From Epiperipatus broadwayi (Eukaryota; Onychophora; Udeonychophora; Euonychophora; Peripatidae), in the NCBI GenBank assembly GCA_028023455.1, contig JAQFVV010012404.1:16475338-16539337 (forward strand): a stretch of 64,000 nucleotides of DNA, read 5' to 3'. Of the stretch, positions 1 to 12,359 are shown piece by piece (position 1 is the stretch's first letter; each line of letters opens with the position of its first letter). The notes under the pieces were generated by a model. The model was not told the DNA's origin. It saw nothing but the letters and a program-made list of their open reading frames with translations, and ran no database searches. Made by a program: the position numbers and the translations under genes.

Positions 1-245
1 TGTGCCTTTATAATAGAGTACATGCCCACTTTTTAAAACACTTATCTCTTCACCTTTTCTTCTAACTTCACAATGTCCAATAATGTCCCATTTAATATAA
101 GACAGTTCTTCTCCTAATTCTTGCAATATTCCTTCACTTGAAAATGATCCGCAGTTGTAAGTACTTAAGTAAAAAGTTATCATCAAATGGCAGCTTGGAT
201 CCACAATCAGGGGATTTTTAGCAACCTCTGCCTTTGGCCACCAAC
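1..245 (-). mobile_element. LINE fragment: start of the APE-type endonuclease domain
   Basis: Read on the minus strand, this stretch encodes the beginning of an apurinic-like endonuclease domain of an RTE-like non-LTR retrotransposon. Readable landmarks are STYNCGSFSSEG, then an IKWDIIGHCEVRRKGEE block (the conserved Asn and the Glu-Val-Arg of the family), then LKSGHVLYY. The frame stays open over about 80 codons and runs off the left edge of the window. The same text, more decayed, is found at 16.08-16.33 kb. The domain nicks target DNA to prime reverse transcription. The copy is a fragment, and the plus-strand piece that follows at 905 belongs to the same family but points the other way. 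Confidence 0.75.
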
Positions 246-904
246 TGCTGTCTTGGTTGCTGACTTTACAGCCTCCTGAGAATAAGAGCCATGATTTATT
301 TTTGCCTATCATGATTATATATATAGTGAAAAAATATTTATCATTTACACATACATTCATTCTGTCTTTTCAGGCAACTGAGAAGAAAGACCATGCTGTT
401 TCTAGATCTTAAACTCAGAGGTAAAAAGCCAATAAACTCACCATGCTGGCTAATGCATGTTGGTGAGCAACCCATCCATGTTTGTATACTATATGAATAA
501 TCATAAAATAATAACAGCTGCAATAAGAACATATGGAGTCAACATTAGGAATTTGCCCTGCTTTGTTCTTTTAAGACTTCCAAGAGGAATCAAAGGGTCT
601 CCTTTCAGTTAATAGCAATCTTTTCTGCAACCAAATTTGTAAAGTAGGGAAACTGATGTGTTTTGATAAAATATATTAAATATTAAATAAAGCTTTAGAT
701 AAATGCTGTAATAATGTGTTGATGAGACAACTAAGCTAATTTGAATAAGATAACCTTCTGTAGAGAGAGATTATATTTTAGTCATAGATCCACTAATTTA
801 ATCTGAAATGGAGAATCTATACAGTACACAATAATTTTAATCACGTGAAAAATTTTTTTTTTTCATTTTAATATTATAATCATATATTTCTTTTTTTGTA
901 AAAT
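246..904. other. AT-rich spacer between two inverted LINE pieces
   Basis: No coding sequence recognised. The only readable open frame (341-532, minus) has no family features. It separates the minus-strand endonuclease piece from the plus-strand reverse transcriptase piece. Confidence 0.4.
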
Positions 905-1895
905 ATATAATTTATATAGTAATATTTATAAAAATGCAACAGCAACAATTAGATTACATAATGATAGTAGGAAAATCAACATTGAAAAGGGTATAAGACA
1001 GGGCGACTCCATATCTCCAAAAAATTTTACAGCAGTGCTGCAAAAAGTATTTTGTGCATTAAAATGGAAAGCTAAAGGAGTGACAGTAAATGGAGATTAT
1101 TTAAGTCATTTAGATTTTGCAGATGATGTAGTTGTTATTGCAAATAATGCTTTAGAGCTACAGGAAATGTTGCAAGAGTTATCAGATGAAAGTAGGAAAG
1201 TAAGACTAAAGATAAATGTTAAAAAGACTAAAGTTATGATTAATAGATTTTCCCAAAATATGAAAATAAAGATTGATTATGATGAGTTAGAAGAAGTTAA
1301 CAGTTACAAATACCTTGGTCATATTATTAATACAGATGGAAACATAATGGATGAAATTAATCATAGAATTAAACTTGGTTGGAGTGCTTTTGGTAGAAAT
1401 AATACTAAAAGGAAATATGCCTATGTGTTTGAAAAATAAGGTTTTTAATAAATGTGTTTTGCCAGTTTTTATTTATGGATCTGAGATTTGTACACTTAAT
1501 AGAAGAGCAATACAGAGACTTCAGACCATTCAAAGAAGTATGGAGAGATGCATGTTGGGAGTAACAAGAAGAGATCGAAAACACAATGTATGGGTAAGAG
1601 AACAAACAGGTGTTACTGGCCTCACTGAAAAAATTAAAAGACTGAAGTGGAGTTGGGCCAGACATATTGGTAGAAGAGATGATAATAGATGGACAATTGA
1701 ATTTTAAACTGAATTCCAAGAGATTGTAAAAATCCCAGAAAGAGACCACATGTGAGATGGATGGATGAAAAAAGAAAGTGTGCAGGGGTGATGTGGAGAA
1801 CAGAAGCTAAAGATAGGAAAAGATGGATTGAACTTGGAGAGAGCTTCATCCTGCAGTTGATTGATAATGGTTGATGATGGTGATGATGTTAAATG
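905..1895 (+). mobile_element. LINE 3' half: reverse transcriptase C-terminal part and tail
   Basis: A 5'-truncated copy of the RTE-like LINE. From about 927 it reads YKNATATIRLHNDSRKIN, then RQGDSISPK (a conserved RT block), then LDFADDVVVIANN, which keeps the catalytic Asp-Asp pair intact, then INVKKTKVM and the thumb-like region. A 2-base deletion near 1403 relative to the other copies shifts the frame. The second frame (1410-1707) continues MPMCLKNKVFNKCVLP, RAIQRLQTIQRSMERCMLG and WSWARHIGRRDDNRW, typical of the C-terminus of this group. After a stop near 1706 the reading is lost through indels. The copy ends in a GATGATG-type tail at about 1870-1890. Of the copies here this one has the best-preserved catalytic core, but the frameshift makes it non-functional. 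Confidence 0.88.
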
Positions 1896-1904
1896 TAAAA
1901 AATA

Positions 1905-2630
1905 ACAAATATAATTTTGACTAATAGAAAGTATGTTTATTGAGATTGTAGAGTTAGTAATAGATTCAAACCAACAGATGATTATCAATTAGTGAAATGT
2001 GAGATATGTGCTAATGGAAAGCTAGAAAGATAAAAACAATTTAATAGTAAATATTCTTAATTTTCCGAAATACTTAAAAAAAAATTAATTAAAACTTATT
2101 AATTATTTTAAAATATGGCAGACTTTGGTTCAAATAGTAACATTTTCACCAAAGACAGTTATATAAATGCAGCAAATCATCAGTAAAATTTCAACTAAGA
2201 CAAAAACGTCTGTGAAAAAAAAAGTATGAAAGTATTTTAAAATGATCCATTAAGAAAGAATTGAATATTAGAAGTTCTACAAAATAGTACCAAAAAAAAT
2301 CAATAAAAATATAACTGAATTGGCAAGGAAACTATATAAAAGAATTAGTTTCTACAGTATAAAACAATATCTTGGTATTGGAAGAAAAGTTATTTCAGGA
2401 ATAGGAACAAAAGACTGAACCATTACTGAAAGAAAAGATATCAAGACACAGGTGGAAGGTTTCTATAAAAAAATATGTGGTTATAAAGAACAAGAAAACA
2501 AATTAACAATTACAGTTACATTAAAATTATTAAGCATTTTAAATGAAGAGGGGATAACATGAAATTAAATACATAATAAATATTCATGCTCTAAAAGTAA
2601 TAAAATTATTATTGATATTTTAATTATTTA
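1905..2630 (+). mobile_element. LINE internal fragment: endonuclease end and linker
   Basis: Starts directly after the tail of the preceding LINE copy, in the same orientation. It opens with ILTNRKYVY, DYQLVKCEI and NGKLER, matching the end of the endonuclease domain in the 37.5-38.0 kb copy. Further on it reads IKQYLGIGRKVISGIG and VEGFYKKICGYKEQ, matching the linker of the 57.9-58.4 kb copy, and it stops near IIIDILII. Several in-frame stops show it is dead. It is truncated at both ends, so it is either a separate insertion or a rearranged piece of the same insertion. Confidence 0.75.
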
Positions 2631-3915
2631 ATTAACATCATCTATAACGTTTCAATTATATTATTTTTATTTAAACCTTTTTAAATTTCTAATTATTATT
2701 CGTCTTTTTTTTTGTAAAAACAAAAAGACTTATTGAGCGCTATTTTTTATTTTAATATTTTTTATATTTTTATTTTTTTGTACTTGTTTAATCTGAGAAT
2801 TAACAAATATTTCCTGAAGCTCTAAAATGTTATTGTGAAAACAGCATCAGCGTCTAAAATATCTAGGCATTTTGGAAATCTCCATTTATTTTTACAGAAT
2901 TTGCTTTACATTTTAAATCACAAAAATCTTTGTGTAAAACTGCAAAAGACAATAAGCTTATTCTATACTCTTATCAATATTAATATCAATATTAATCTTT
3001 AATGGTTGAAATCACTATTGTAGAAGTTTTATAAATTTTTTTTTTCATTTGGTATTAGTATATTTTTTATTGATATTTCAAAGCTTTAATCATTAGAAGA
3101 AATGCATATTTAGTGGGTTTTTTCCCAATAACAACATATTGGCCTTTTTTATAATTTCTTTTTATTCTTGGAAGTGATCCAAAAAATTTAAAAAATTCAG
3201 TATCTTAAAAAAAGTCGTTTTCATTTATTGCCATAATTTTTATTTACTGTTACATTCTTATCTCAAAAATTTTATTATTAAATTGCTTTTATGTCTGTTA
3301 TCTTCAGTAAAATATGTTATTTTTTTTATTGATCTAAGCAATTTTTTGATATATTAAAAGCTTTTAAATATTTTATAGATGTAAGTTTTAGCTAACATTT
3401 ACATATCAATTGTTATAATTGTTTTTAGTGATAATCTTTATCTTATTTACTTTGAAATAAAACCTATATCTTTCACTAAACATTGCAAATCTATTTATTA
3501 ATCATCAGCACAGTTTTGAAATCCTTCTGTGATTTTATTTTAAAGCTTTCTTGTTTATTTATTTATTTGCTAAAAATGAATTTCTAATGCATACTTTTAC
3601 TTTCTTGCATATTCTATTATTGTTTTTATCTTTGAAACTTTATTTATTTATTGTAGTTTTACATTGAAAAACTTCCAGTAAGTTTTTGTATAATAAATTT
3701 ACAAGACAGATTGAAAATGTTTTATTCTTTCTAAATGTTTTTTTTACATTTATATTCAGATGAATGAGAAGTTAGCAATGGTTTAAAACTGCGATTATTA
3801 ACATTTGATGAAGCATGAACATTAATTGCCTGTTTTACTTAAAAACAACAATAATATAAAATAAACAAATCTGAATTATTTACATTACATTAATTTTTTT
3901 TAAAATTGGATAATT
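2631..3915. other. AT-rich DNA, nothing recognised
   Basis: Long A and T runs with no usable open frames and no repeat I can place. Confidence 0.4.
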
Positions 3916-4112
3916 CATCTGAAATGGAACTGAGTTAGACATATTATAAAAGAGATAATAATAGATGAACAGTTGAAATTTTAAAATGGATCTTGAGATA
4001 TTGTAAAAGACCACGAAAGAAGCCACAACTTAAAAGATAGATTGTGAATCAAAGAAACTAGATTAAATTTGGGAAGATTAATATCCTGTGATGGACTGAT
4101 TATAATTAAAAA
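3916..4112 (+). mobile_element. LINE 3' tail fragment
   Basis: About 200 bp matching the end of the RTE-like LINE. On the plus strand it aligns with the WSWARHIGRRDDNRW region of the 905-1895 copy and with the following untranslated part up to the GAT-rich tail. Many substitutions and stops make it the most diverged LINE copy in the window. Confidence 0.6.
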
Positions 4113-5154
4113 TGATAATATTACATGTATTATTTTACCTTAAAAGTAGTAAAATCTTAGAAACTAATTTTTATTAGTCTTTTAAAAATAAAGGGAAATC
4201 TTGACTTTTTTGATTTCAAAGTTAAAAAGTATCAATTCACCCCATTTCTTAATTGTGATGATTAAGCATATAATGTATCTTTCTTCAATATTCACATAAG
4301 TGAACATTAGAAAATTTTTTAAATTTTTTATGTATATATTGTACCGCTATTGGACAATGATACATGTTTATAATTTTATTTATCATAAAATTTTAATGTC
4401 AAAAGAATTTATAATTAGCTAAAGAAGTTTAAACAAAAATACTGGGAGAATTATTTTATCAAGAAATGATTAAAGTAAGAAAAAAACTCGTTCAAAGGAA
4501 TTAATTATAAAAGTTTTTAAGAAAGAGAAATATAATTCAGAAAGTTTAAAGAATAATTAGAGGGGGGAGAAAATTTAACTTAGCAAAAATTAAACTTTCA
4601 AATAAGTTAAGAAAAATGGTATTTAGAAAGATAGTTTTATTGAAAAAAATGCAGTTAGTCTGGGGATAATTTAACTGAGAAAAATTAAAACTATTAAAGA
4701 AAAAAATCTTAAAAACTAAAAAATCTCTTTTCATTTATTTCAAATAAAATCAATATATGTGAGCATAAATAATGTTGGTTTTAAATACATAAAGAACTAA
4801 TAAAATGTGTGCATGCAAGAAAATAAAAAAATATGAAAGTTAAATATTAAAATAACAGAAATCTCATAATTAAATTTTAAAACTCAAAGATTGCTTAATA
4901 GATAAGCTGCGTAGGAATGGGATTAGCAATGGTTACTAATTAATTAATTAAAATCCAGGAACAACTGGACTAATTAAAATACATCTTATCAAAAATTTGA
5001 TCAACAAAAGCAGTGGATGAATTTTGAACAATGAAAATAACTAGCGGATTTAAAAAATTAATTAAAAGTTAACAAGATCATCACATAAATAGGACCAAAA
5101 ATTTTGTCATTCATGTATCTAGAGTCAATCACCTATTAGTCTTTTTTTTCAATA
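4113..5154. other. AT-rich DNA with a small hairpin
   Basis: No genes. A short palindrome lies at about 4938-4977 (AAAATCCAG, six-base loop, CTGGACTAATT). A minus-strand open frame at 4546-4734 is only a low-complexity Phe/Leu/Asn reading. Confidence 0.35.
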
Positions 5155-6988
5155 ATGTAACAGTATATAAATATGCCATTACATTAATTTAAAATAAAAT
5201 CTTAAAGTTCGCAAATAAAAATAAGTGTATTAAAAAGAAAAAAAAAACTAAACACTAAAATTAAAATGTTAGTATAACGTATATATTCGCACAGATGCTA
5301 AACTTTAAAAATATTCTTTTTCATAAACAAAAAAAAAAGGATTTGAAAGTATTTTTTTTATAAAAAAAATACAAGATTTAAATATAAAAATATTTTAATA
5401 AAGAAATAACATAAGTAAAAATAAAAAACAGGTATTAATTAATTCCTGTAATCTGTAAATGGAAATGATTGTTTATTAATTGAAAAGCAAGCTAGCCTTG
5501 GGCTCTTGTGTAATTAAAAAGTCAGATGAAAATTAGATAAGGAATAAAGAATTAGTTTGACCAATGGAAGCACCAAGCCTCAGCCTGGACCATAACAAAA
5601 AAATGGAACAGTGACATTTTTGTCCATGGAATCCATGGGAGGACTATAAAAAGAAAAATATTGAGTTCCAGTCAATTTTGAACTTGATTTGGTGAGACAA
5701 GCGACAAGATGCACTTGTCGTCCTCTCTCACTTATTTTAAAAATGAAAAGACTATGATACCAGAATGGAACCAGCTAATGCTACCTCCAGAACATCAGAG
5801 CAGTCTTCCAATGGAGACGTCATGGGAATTAAAAAACAGAAACCTGGACTCTTCTACCGTGAGCTAAAAACTTTATAATTTAAAAAAAATAATTAAGAAC
5901 TTTTGTTCAAACTTTTAAGATTCAGCTAACCTAAATTTAAAAAAAGGAATTCTTATCTGATTTTCAAATTGACAATTAATATTTAAATTATATATATCTG
6001 ACTTATATTTCAAATTAATTATAAATGTTTAAGTTTTACATATTTGCTGCTGAAAGAATAAAAATCATTTCCATTTTATTATTTTTATTTAAACGATAAA
6101 TATTAATACAAATAAAAATAATAAAATGGAAATGATTTTTATTCTTTTAGCAGCAAATATGTAAAACTTAAACATTTATAATTAATTTGAAACATAAGTC
6201 AGATATATATAATTTAAATATTAAGAATTCCTTTTTTTAAATTTAGGTTAGCTGAATCTTAAAAGTTTGAACGAAAGTTCTTAATTATTTTTTTTAAATT
6301 GTAAAGTTTTTAGCTCACGGTAGAAGAGTCCTTCCTGTTTTTTAATTCCCACAATGTCTCCATTGGAAGACCGCTCTGATGTTCTGGAGGTAGCATTAGT
6401 TGGTTCCATTCTGGTATCACAGTCTTTTCATTTTTAAAATAAGTGAGGGAGGATGACAAGTGCGTCTTGTCGCTCGTCTCACCAAATCAAGTTCGAAACT
6501 GACTGGAACTCAATATTTTTCTTTTTATAGTCCTCCCATGGATTCCATGGACAAAAACATCACTGTTCCATTTTTTCATTATGGTCCGGGCTGAGGCTTG
6601 GTGCTTCCATTGGTCAAACTAATTCTTTATTCCTTATCTAATTTTCATCTGACTTTTTAATTACACAAGATCCCAAGGCTAGCTTGCTTTTCAATTAATA
6701 AACAATCATTTCCATTTACAGATTACAGGAATTAATTAATATCTGTTTTTTTATTTTTACTTACGTCATTTCTTTATTAAAATATAAAAAAATACATTCA
6801 AATACTTTTTTTTTTGTTTATGAAAAAGAATATTTTTAAAGTTTAGCATCTGTGCGAATATATACATTATACAAACATTTTAATTTTTGCATTTAGTTTT
6901 TTTTTCTTTTTAATACACTTATTTTTATTTGAAAACTTTAAGATTTTATTTTAAATTAATGTAAGGGCATATTTATATACCATTACAA
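5155..6988. repeat. Large fold-back element, arms about 0.9 kb
   Basis: The left arm (about 5155-6090) reappears as its reverse complement in the right arm (about 6110-6988), with a loop of only about 19 bases (6091-6109). Arms differ by scattered substitutions and small indels, so the duplication is not recent. The outer ends read TGTAACAG on the left and CCATTACA on the right. They are bordered by ATAA on both sides, a possible 4-bp target duplication. No protein is encoded. The outer 400-500 bp of each arm resembles the right end of the insertion at 35174-37037, so this looks like a dispersed family. A fold-back DNA transposon or a palindromic LTR relic are the two readings I consider. Confidence 0.8.
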
Positions 6989-9900
6989 TAAATACAATGC
7001 AATGCTAAGCAGTTTTCGGAGCATGCCATGAGTTCCAATCTTCATCTGTAAGAACATCCAGCAATCTTCCAATCTAATAATTTGAAACAACCAAAAAGTG
7101 TCTAACAGCCTTGAGTAAAATGTATCCTGGAACTGCAATCATCAGGACTGCATCAGAAGTCTAAAATCCAACTGGTTGGTAAACCACACATGCATCAGAA
7201 AAGAGCAAGAAGCCACAACATTTAAAACCCTTTAGGTAATAACATTTTCTTATACCCATTCCTATTTTTTTATATTAATCTATAAGTAGCCATTGCAATC
7301 TTTGATTATCTCCAGAGCCAGCATAAAATGAAACATTTATGTGCAGGTTTAGTGTAGAACTTTCTTAAACATATGAATAGCTTATGGTAAAATATATGTG
7401 TGTGTTTTAATGCTTTGTACTTATTTTAATGCTCTGTGTTTATATTACATTACTAATGTATGTTTATTAAGAATGTGTGCAATTATTATATATAAAATCA
7501 TTGTTTATTTAATTAAAAATTTATAAAATTAGTTTACAAATTATAGTAAACATTTTAATTAAAATAAAGTATGTGTCTTTTAATTATTGTCAGTCAATTC
7601 TTTAATTATACCACTAAGAACAACTTAGCAGAGAAGTTATATAAGCAGTTTATTGAATTATATTTGAGCTAGTTGGGATTTCCTAGGTGCTGAATTAGTT
7701 TGCTGTCATTAAGGGTATGTTAGTTACTTCTTGTAATTAATTGGCACCTGAAGTTTACTTCAAAATAAATGAAGTGCTCTGAATGACAGGGGTTGAATCC
7801 AGCAGTCGAAAAGATCTATGGTCTGGAAATATGGTTGTTGTTATGTATCTTATATAGCTTTGGCCTGGTCATATATATCCTCTGGGTATTATACTTCTCT
7901 GCCTAAGAGACTGGTGTGGTGCAATATTTAAATTGCTGCTGGAGTAGATCGAATTTATAATAAATAATTTTATGATATTGTCATATTTTTTATAAAAGAA
8001 GTTAACAATTTGTTTATAATGTTTTCACAATTTCGTTTTTCTATTAAACAGTAAAAATGTTATTCTATATATTTTTTAATTCGATCATCTCCCCCCCCCC
8101 CAAGTTTAATATATATTGTATATATACATGTATATAATTAAAATTTGTACAAAAATATGACTATGTATGTCTTACTTACCCAAAAAAAGAGAAGTGGTTG
8201 TTTCAAAAATGCATCTACGGTAAGTGGTTTGTCTGACTTCTATTGCAATATAATTGAGCTATGTTGAAAAATGTATGATTAACAACAAAACTAGGAAATA
8301 ATATTTTCTGAACTCAAATTACCTTGAAAAAGTCATTTGACTATTATGTTTTTAACTGTATATTCAGTAAATATTTTTCTAATTAAGAACTACTTTAAAA
8401 AATAACAGTATAACTTTTGATATACTTTTAGAGCAAAAATTTATTTGTTTTGTTAAATTGATATAGTATATGTAATTTTTAGAAATCTAAGATTTGAAAG
8501 ACCCACATAAATTTTTACAATTCTTTTTAAATCTACTTCATATCTATTCTGAGGAAGTTATATTGTAGCATTAAAATGTCAGGTTTTATTCTACTGTTTT
8601 CATAATTTTGCGGTGACCAAACTTTTCTATCTTCTTCAGACTATAAACTAAATAAATATTGTAAACCAACAAAAAAAATTTTTAAGAGTATTTGAGGGAA
8701 AACACCACTAAGCAAATCATTTTTAGTATATATATGTATGCAGTTTTTTTGTTAAAAACCATATAGAATATTTCTTACTGATAAAAATACTGAACTAAAC
8801 ACACACACACACACACAAATATATATATTTATTTTCCACATATATGCTTTATTTTATTTTTTAATTTATAACTATTAAATTAGTAATAATAGACAAAAAA
8901 TTTTTTTTCTTTTTTTTTTCCTTTTTTTTTTTTTTGTTAAACAGGACATTGTATTTAAATGATCTATTTTTTTTAAAGAACTAATGGTTCCTGCTATTCT
9001 AATATTGACTAATTTCATTAATCTCTTTTTTCATGTTGATAACCTTGCCAATGGCAGACATTTGTAAAAGTCATAGCACTCTTTATTTGACCTTATACAT
9101 AAAATTTTTAAATTTTAATCTTTTTTTTAATGAATTAATAATAGCATATAAAAATAAATATACTACGTAAATTATTTTAAAATTGTACACAATACATATA
9201 TAATCTGGCTATATATTGATTTAGTGAAAATTCAAATACATTTTTTAATGCATTGATTGTATATTATAAAGCATAATTTAAATTTCAATATCAGTTTTTT
9301 TTTTTGTTGTAGCAAATAGCAGTTTATGAAAGATAAATTAGTCGTTTGGTTTTTAGATTTACATATTTTCAGATTTAAATTGCCGTCAAAGTATATATAA
9401 AGTTTCAAAACTTTTTTAATGCTGTTTAAATGTTTAAATTTCTTAAAAAAAAACAAACAAGATTAATTGTACGTAATGACTTTTTGTATTTGTAACTCAT
9501 TATAAATTTAAATTCTGCAAAGTTATAATTAAATATCCTGGTCAGTATTTTGCCAAACGCATAATTAAATAATTGTTACATAAATTAATACTATTTTGTG
9601 CCTACACTTTTTTTCAATATCTATCTGTATATGATAACAATTTAAAACTAAAGATAATTTATTTTTTATAAGAAAAGTAAAAAGTAAATAATTTATTATA
9701 TACTAAATTGCATTTATATTTTGATTGTCCTGTTAGATTTTGTACCACCACATATTTATAAGAACAATATCTCTATTAACTAATGATAATACAAAGGGAA
9801 AAGATAAAGGCTTAATATGAAAAATTCTTTTCATTAATTTATATCTATTTGATCTTGTTTTCTTGTATTTACTTTTACCTAGTGAAATACTACTAACATC

Positions 9901-10057
9901 TATCATTATAGAATAATATTGTGAGAGTTTATCACAGCCATGCCTAAAGAAAACTATTTTCAACTCTATGTAAGAAAAAATTGAAAATGTTATGAAAAAA
10001 TGTTATGAATGAATGAAAAATATGACATAAATTTGATTACCAAGTTTCAAAGTGATA
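6989..10057. other. AT-rich DNA with minor low-complexity tracts
   Basis: No gene recognised. A less AT-rich patch at 7600-7960 contains GGGGTTGAATCCAGC, vaguely like a pol III B box, but I cannot place it in a family. A run of ten or more C lies at about 8091-8101. The rest is poly-A and poly-T filler. Confidence 0.35.
8798..8817. repeat. (AC)n microsatellite
   Basis: About ten AC dinucleotides followed by a short TA run. Confidence 0.9.
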
Positions 10058-10660
10058 TCACATAATAATAATAATAATAATAATAATTATTATTATTGGA
10101 TTATTATTAGTTTTCAATTCAGTGTTGGTGAAATTAGAAGTAATTGAAATATTACTTTTATCATTTATAATTATTGGATTAGTATTACTTTTGCTACTGA
10201 TCTGTTGAGTATTAATTTTAGCATCATTAGCATCTATTTGTATTATCTTTGAACTTTGAAATTCAGTGTTAATGAAATAGGTGCCAGACATATTGTCTTG
10301 TGAAAGCTCAGTCGCCATATTAATCCCCAAATTATCGTTAGACAAATTACTTAGTTTGTAAACTTTGAATGCCAAATTTAAACAAATTTAATAAAAGAGG
10401 TATGAAACAAGTGAAGACAACATTTTATAATATAAGAATTTTATCTTGTCAAATGAAAGCTTTAAGTAAATTTTAAGCAAACAAATAAGTTTTTATCTGG
10501 GTTCTTGATTGAACAACGGCAGAGCTATTTTTCATTAATATTTCAACCACTTCTAATTTCACCAACACTGAATTAATTCCAAAGGTCAAAGATAATACAA
10601 AAAAATGCTAATGTTACTAAAATTAACCCTCAACATCTCAATAAGAAAAGTAATAATAAT
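10058..10660. repeat. Inverted duplication at the 5' side of a gag-like relic
   Basis: The minus strand of 10110-10380 and the plus strand of 10540-10660 carry the same Asn/Lys/Ser-rich text: SKIIQIDANDAKINTQQ on the minus side and SKIIQKNANVTKINPQ on the plus side, plus NFTNTEL in both. Within the minus arm the NTEF/NTEL segment occurs twice, which suggests a tandem repeat of about 150 bp as well. An (ATA)n tract at 10062-10097 borders the left side. The arms are clearly diverged. Confidence 0.6.
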
Positions 10661-11740
10661 CCAGTAGATATTAATAACAAAAGTAACAATATATCAACTA
10701 TTTCCAAGTCAGCTCCAAGATATACAAAATCACCCCTAATGACATCAAAGAACTAAACCTCAATATCCAAGAAGCACAATGCCCCCTGCACAGTTTGGAA
10801 CATAGATGCTCTTATGATAATCAATGAAAGGGTCAACAATTGGATCCCAGTAGGATTATTTGCAACTTTTAAAAGATTTTTTTCTACTAGATCCATAATT
10901 CTACCTGCCACAGACTTCAATATTTTCTCTATATAAATTTCCTAGGCAATTACTATTAGATGCAATATCCTTGCATCATGGGATACCATTGTATGTATTG
11001 CTAACTATCCAAATTCCAGGTGTTTGATAATAAAGCACTTTCACAGCTACAGAGAGACTGGTTTCAAACATAGATAAGACACTTGGAAACTTTGTCTTAA
11101 TTATGGTGGATCCAAATCACTACAACTGTATTACAGGAATGCTCAAAAATACCTACTTGGGATATACCCTTCAAGATTTCCAGCATATTATAAAATCATA
11201 TAGCAAAATTATAGCTTTTCACACCACATATTTAAAGGATACCCCTATACCCATCCCTAGTAACAGCTATGTTTTCAAATTACAACTGCAACATGATATT
11301 GATCCAAACATAATTCCAACACAAATCCTTAATCAAGAAGCTACCCTATCTCTATATATCAGAGGATTGAAATCCCAGTGCTACTCCTGTCACCAACAGG
11401 GTCATTTAGTAGTGCAATGTATTAATCTCCACACTCCACTTTCAGAAAACCAGCTGATCATCTAAGCCCATATGTCAACATAGAACAGTCAGTAACAAAT
11501 CTTTCCATGATTACATCCACAAATAGACAATAGTTTATCCATGGACATACTACCTATCCTATATACTCATTTACCCTCAACCTTACTCCACTACCTATTG
11601 ATTTGACACTCCATGATGCAGATAATGATAATTGTGTCAACTTAATTGATAAATAAACAACCCCTGACTCAGATGATGATAATAATAATAATAACAACAA
11701 TAGCAACAATAACAACAACAATAATAAAAATATAATAATG
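10580..11740 (+). pseudogene. Gag-like ORF relic with one CCHC zinc knuckle
   Basis: The best open stretch is 11103-11465 (120 codons). It contains the zinc knuckle CYSCHQQGHLVVQC (spacing C-x2-C-x4-H-x4-C), preceded by EATLSLYIRGLKSQ. This is the usual arrangement of a nucleic-acid-binding gag or LINE ORF1 protein. Upstream, decayed Asn/Lys-rich text (from about 10580) and downstream an acidic then poly-Asn region (about 11640-11740, from AAT/AAC repeats) probably belong to the same protein. Penelope-like elements usually lack such an ORF, so it may be an extra ORF of the element that follows or a separate retroelement. In-frame stops outside 11103-11465 indicate a pseudogene. Confidence 0.6.
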
Positions 11741-12359
11741 ATATATATATATATATATAAATAATCAGTTCAGTACTAATGTACTCAAGAATTATAATAA
11801 TTTCTAAAATAAAAACAAAAATTCTACATTATGCTGGAAAGGTTATAATTTATTTACAATTACAGAATAGCACTGCTTTTGACCGGGTCGTTCATAGTCA
11901 TAGAACTAATAATGGAACTTACCTGGTCTATGGAATTACTTCTATGTGGAATAATTTGTAGCATTAGCAGCCATTCTAAAATCATTTGTTACAGCAACAC
12001 CACCTTTGTATATATGCTATGTAGATGATGTTCTTATCTAAGCTGAAGAAAAAAAACAATTGATATATGGGATGAATTAAGTCAATTATTGAAAATGAAG
12101 ATAGATTAAAAGATATGAAGTTTTTAGATATGTATATCCAACATTCAAATGCACAAATTAATTATAAAATGATTATAAAACCCAACAACATTTGTGGATT
12201 ACTTCACCTGCATTCCTATATTTCAATTTCATGCAAATTAGGTGACTTTAAATGTTTTTTTGTATAAAAACTATAATTTATTCAAGTTTGAAGCAGACAG
12301 AAAATACAATATTGAAAATTATATCAAAGTCTTAGTCAATTCAGGGTATAATTTGTAAG

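Noticed and set aside
1405-1988. Three minus-strand open frames over the first LINE copy
   Set aside because: They are shadows of the plus-strand RT reading.
7600-7960. tRNA-derived SINE suggested by GGGGTTGAATCCAGC
   Set aside because: The B box lacks the usual C, no A box lies at the right distance, and no second copy was found.
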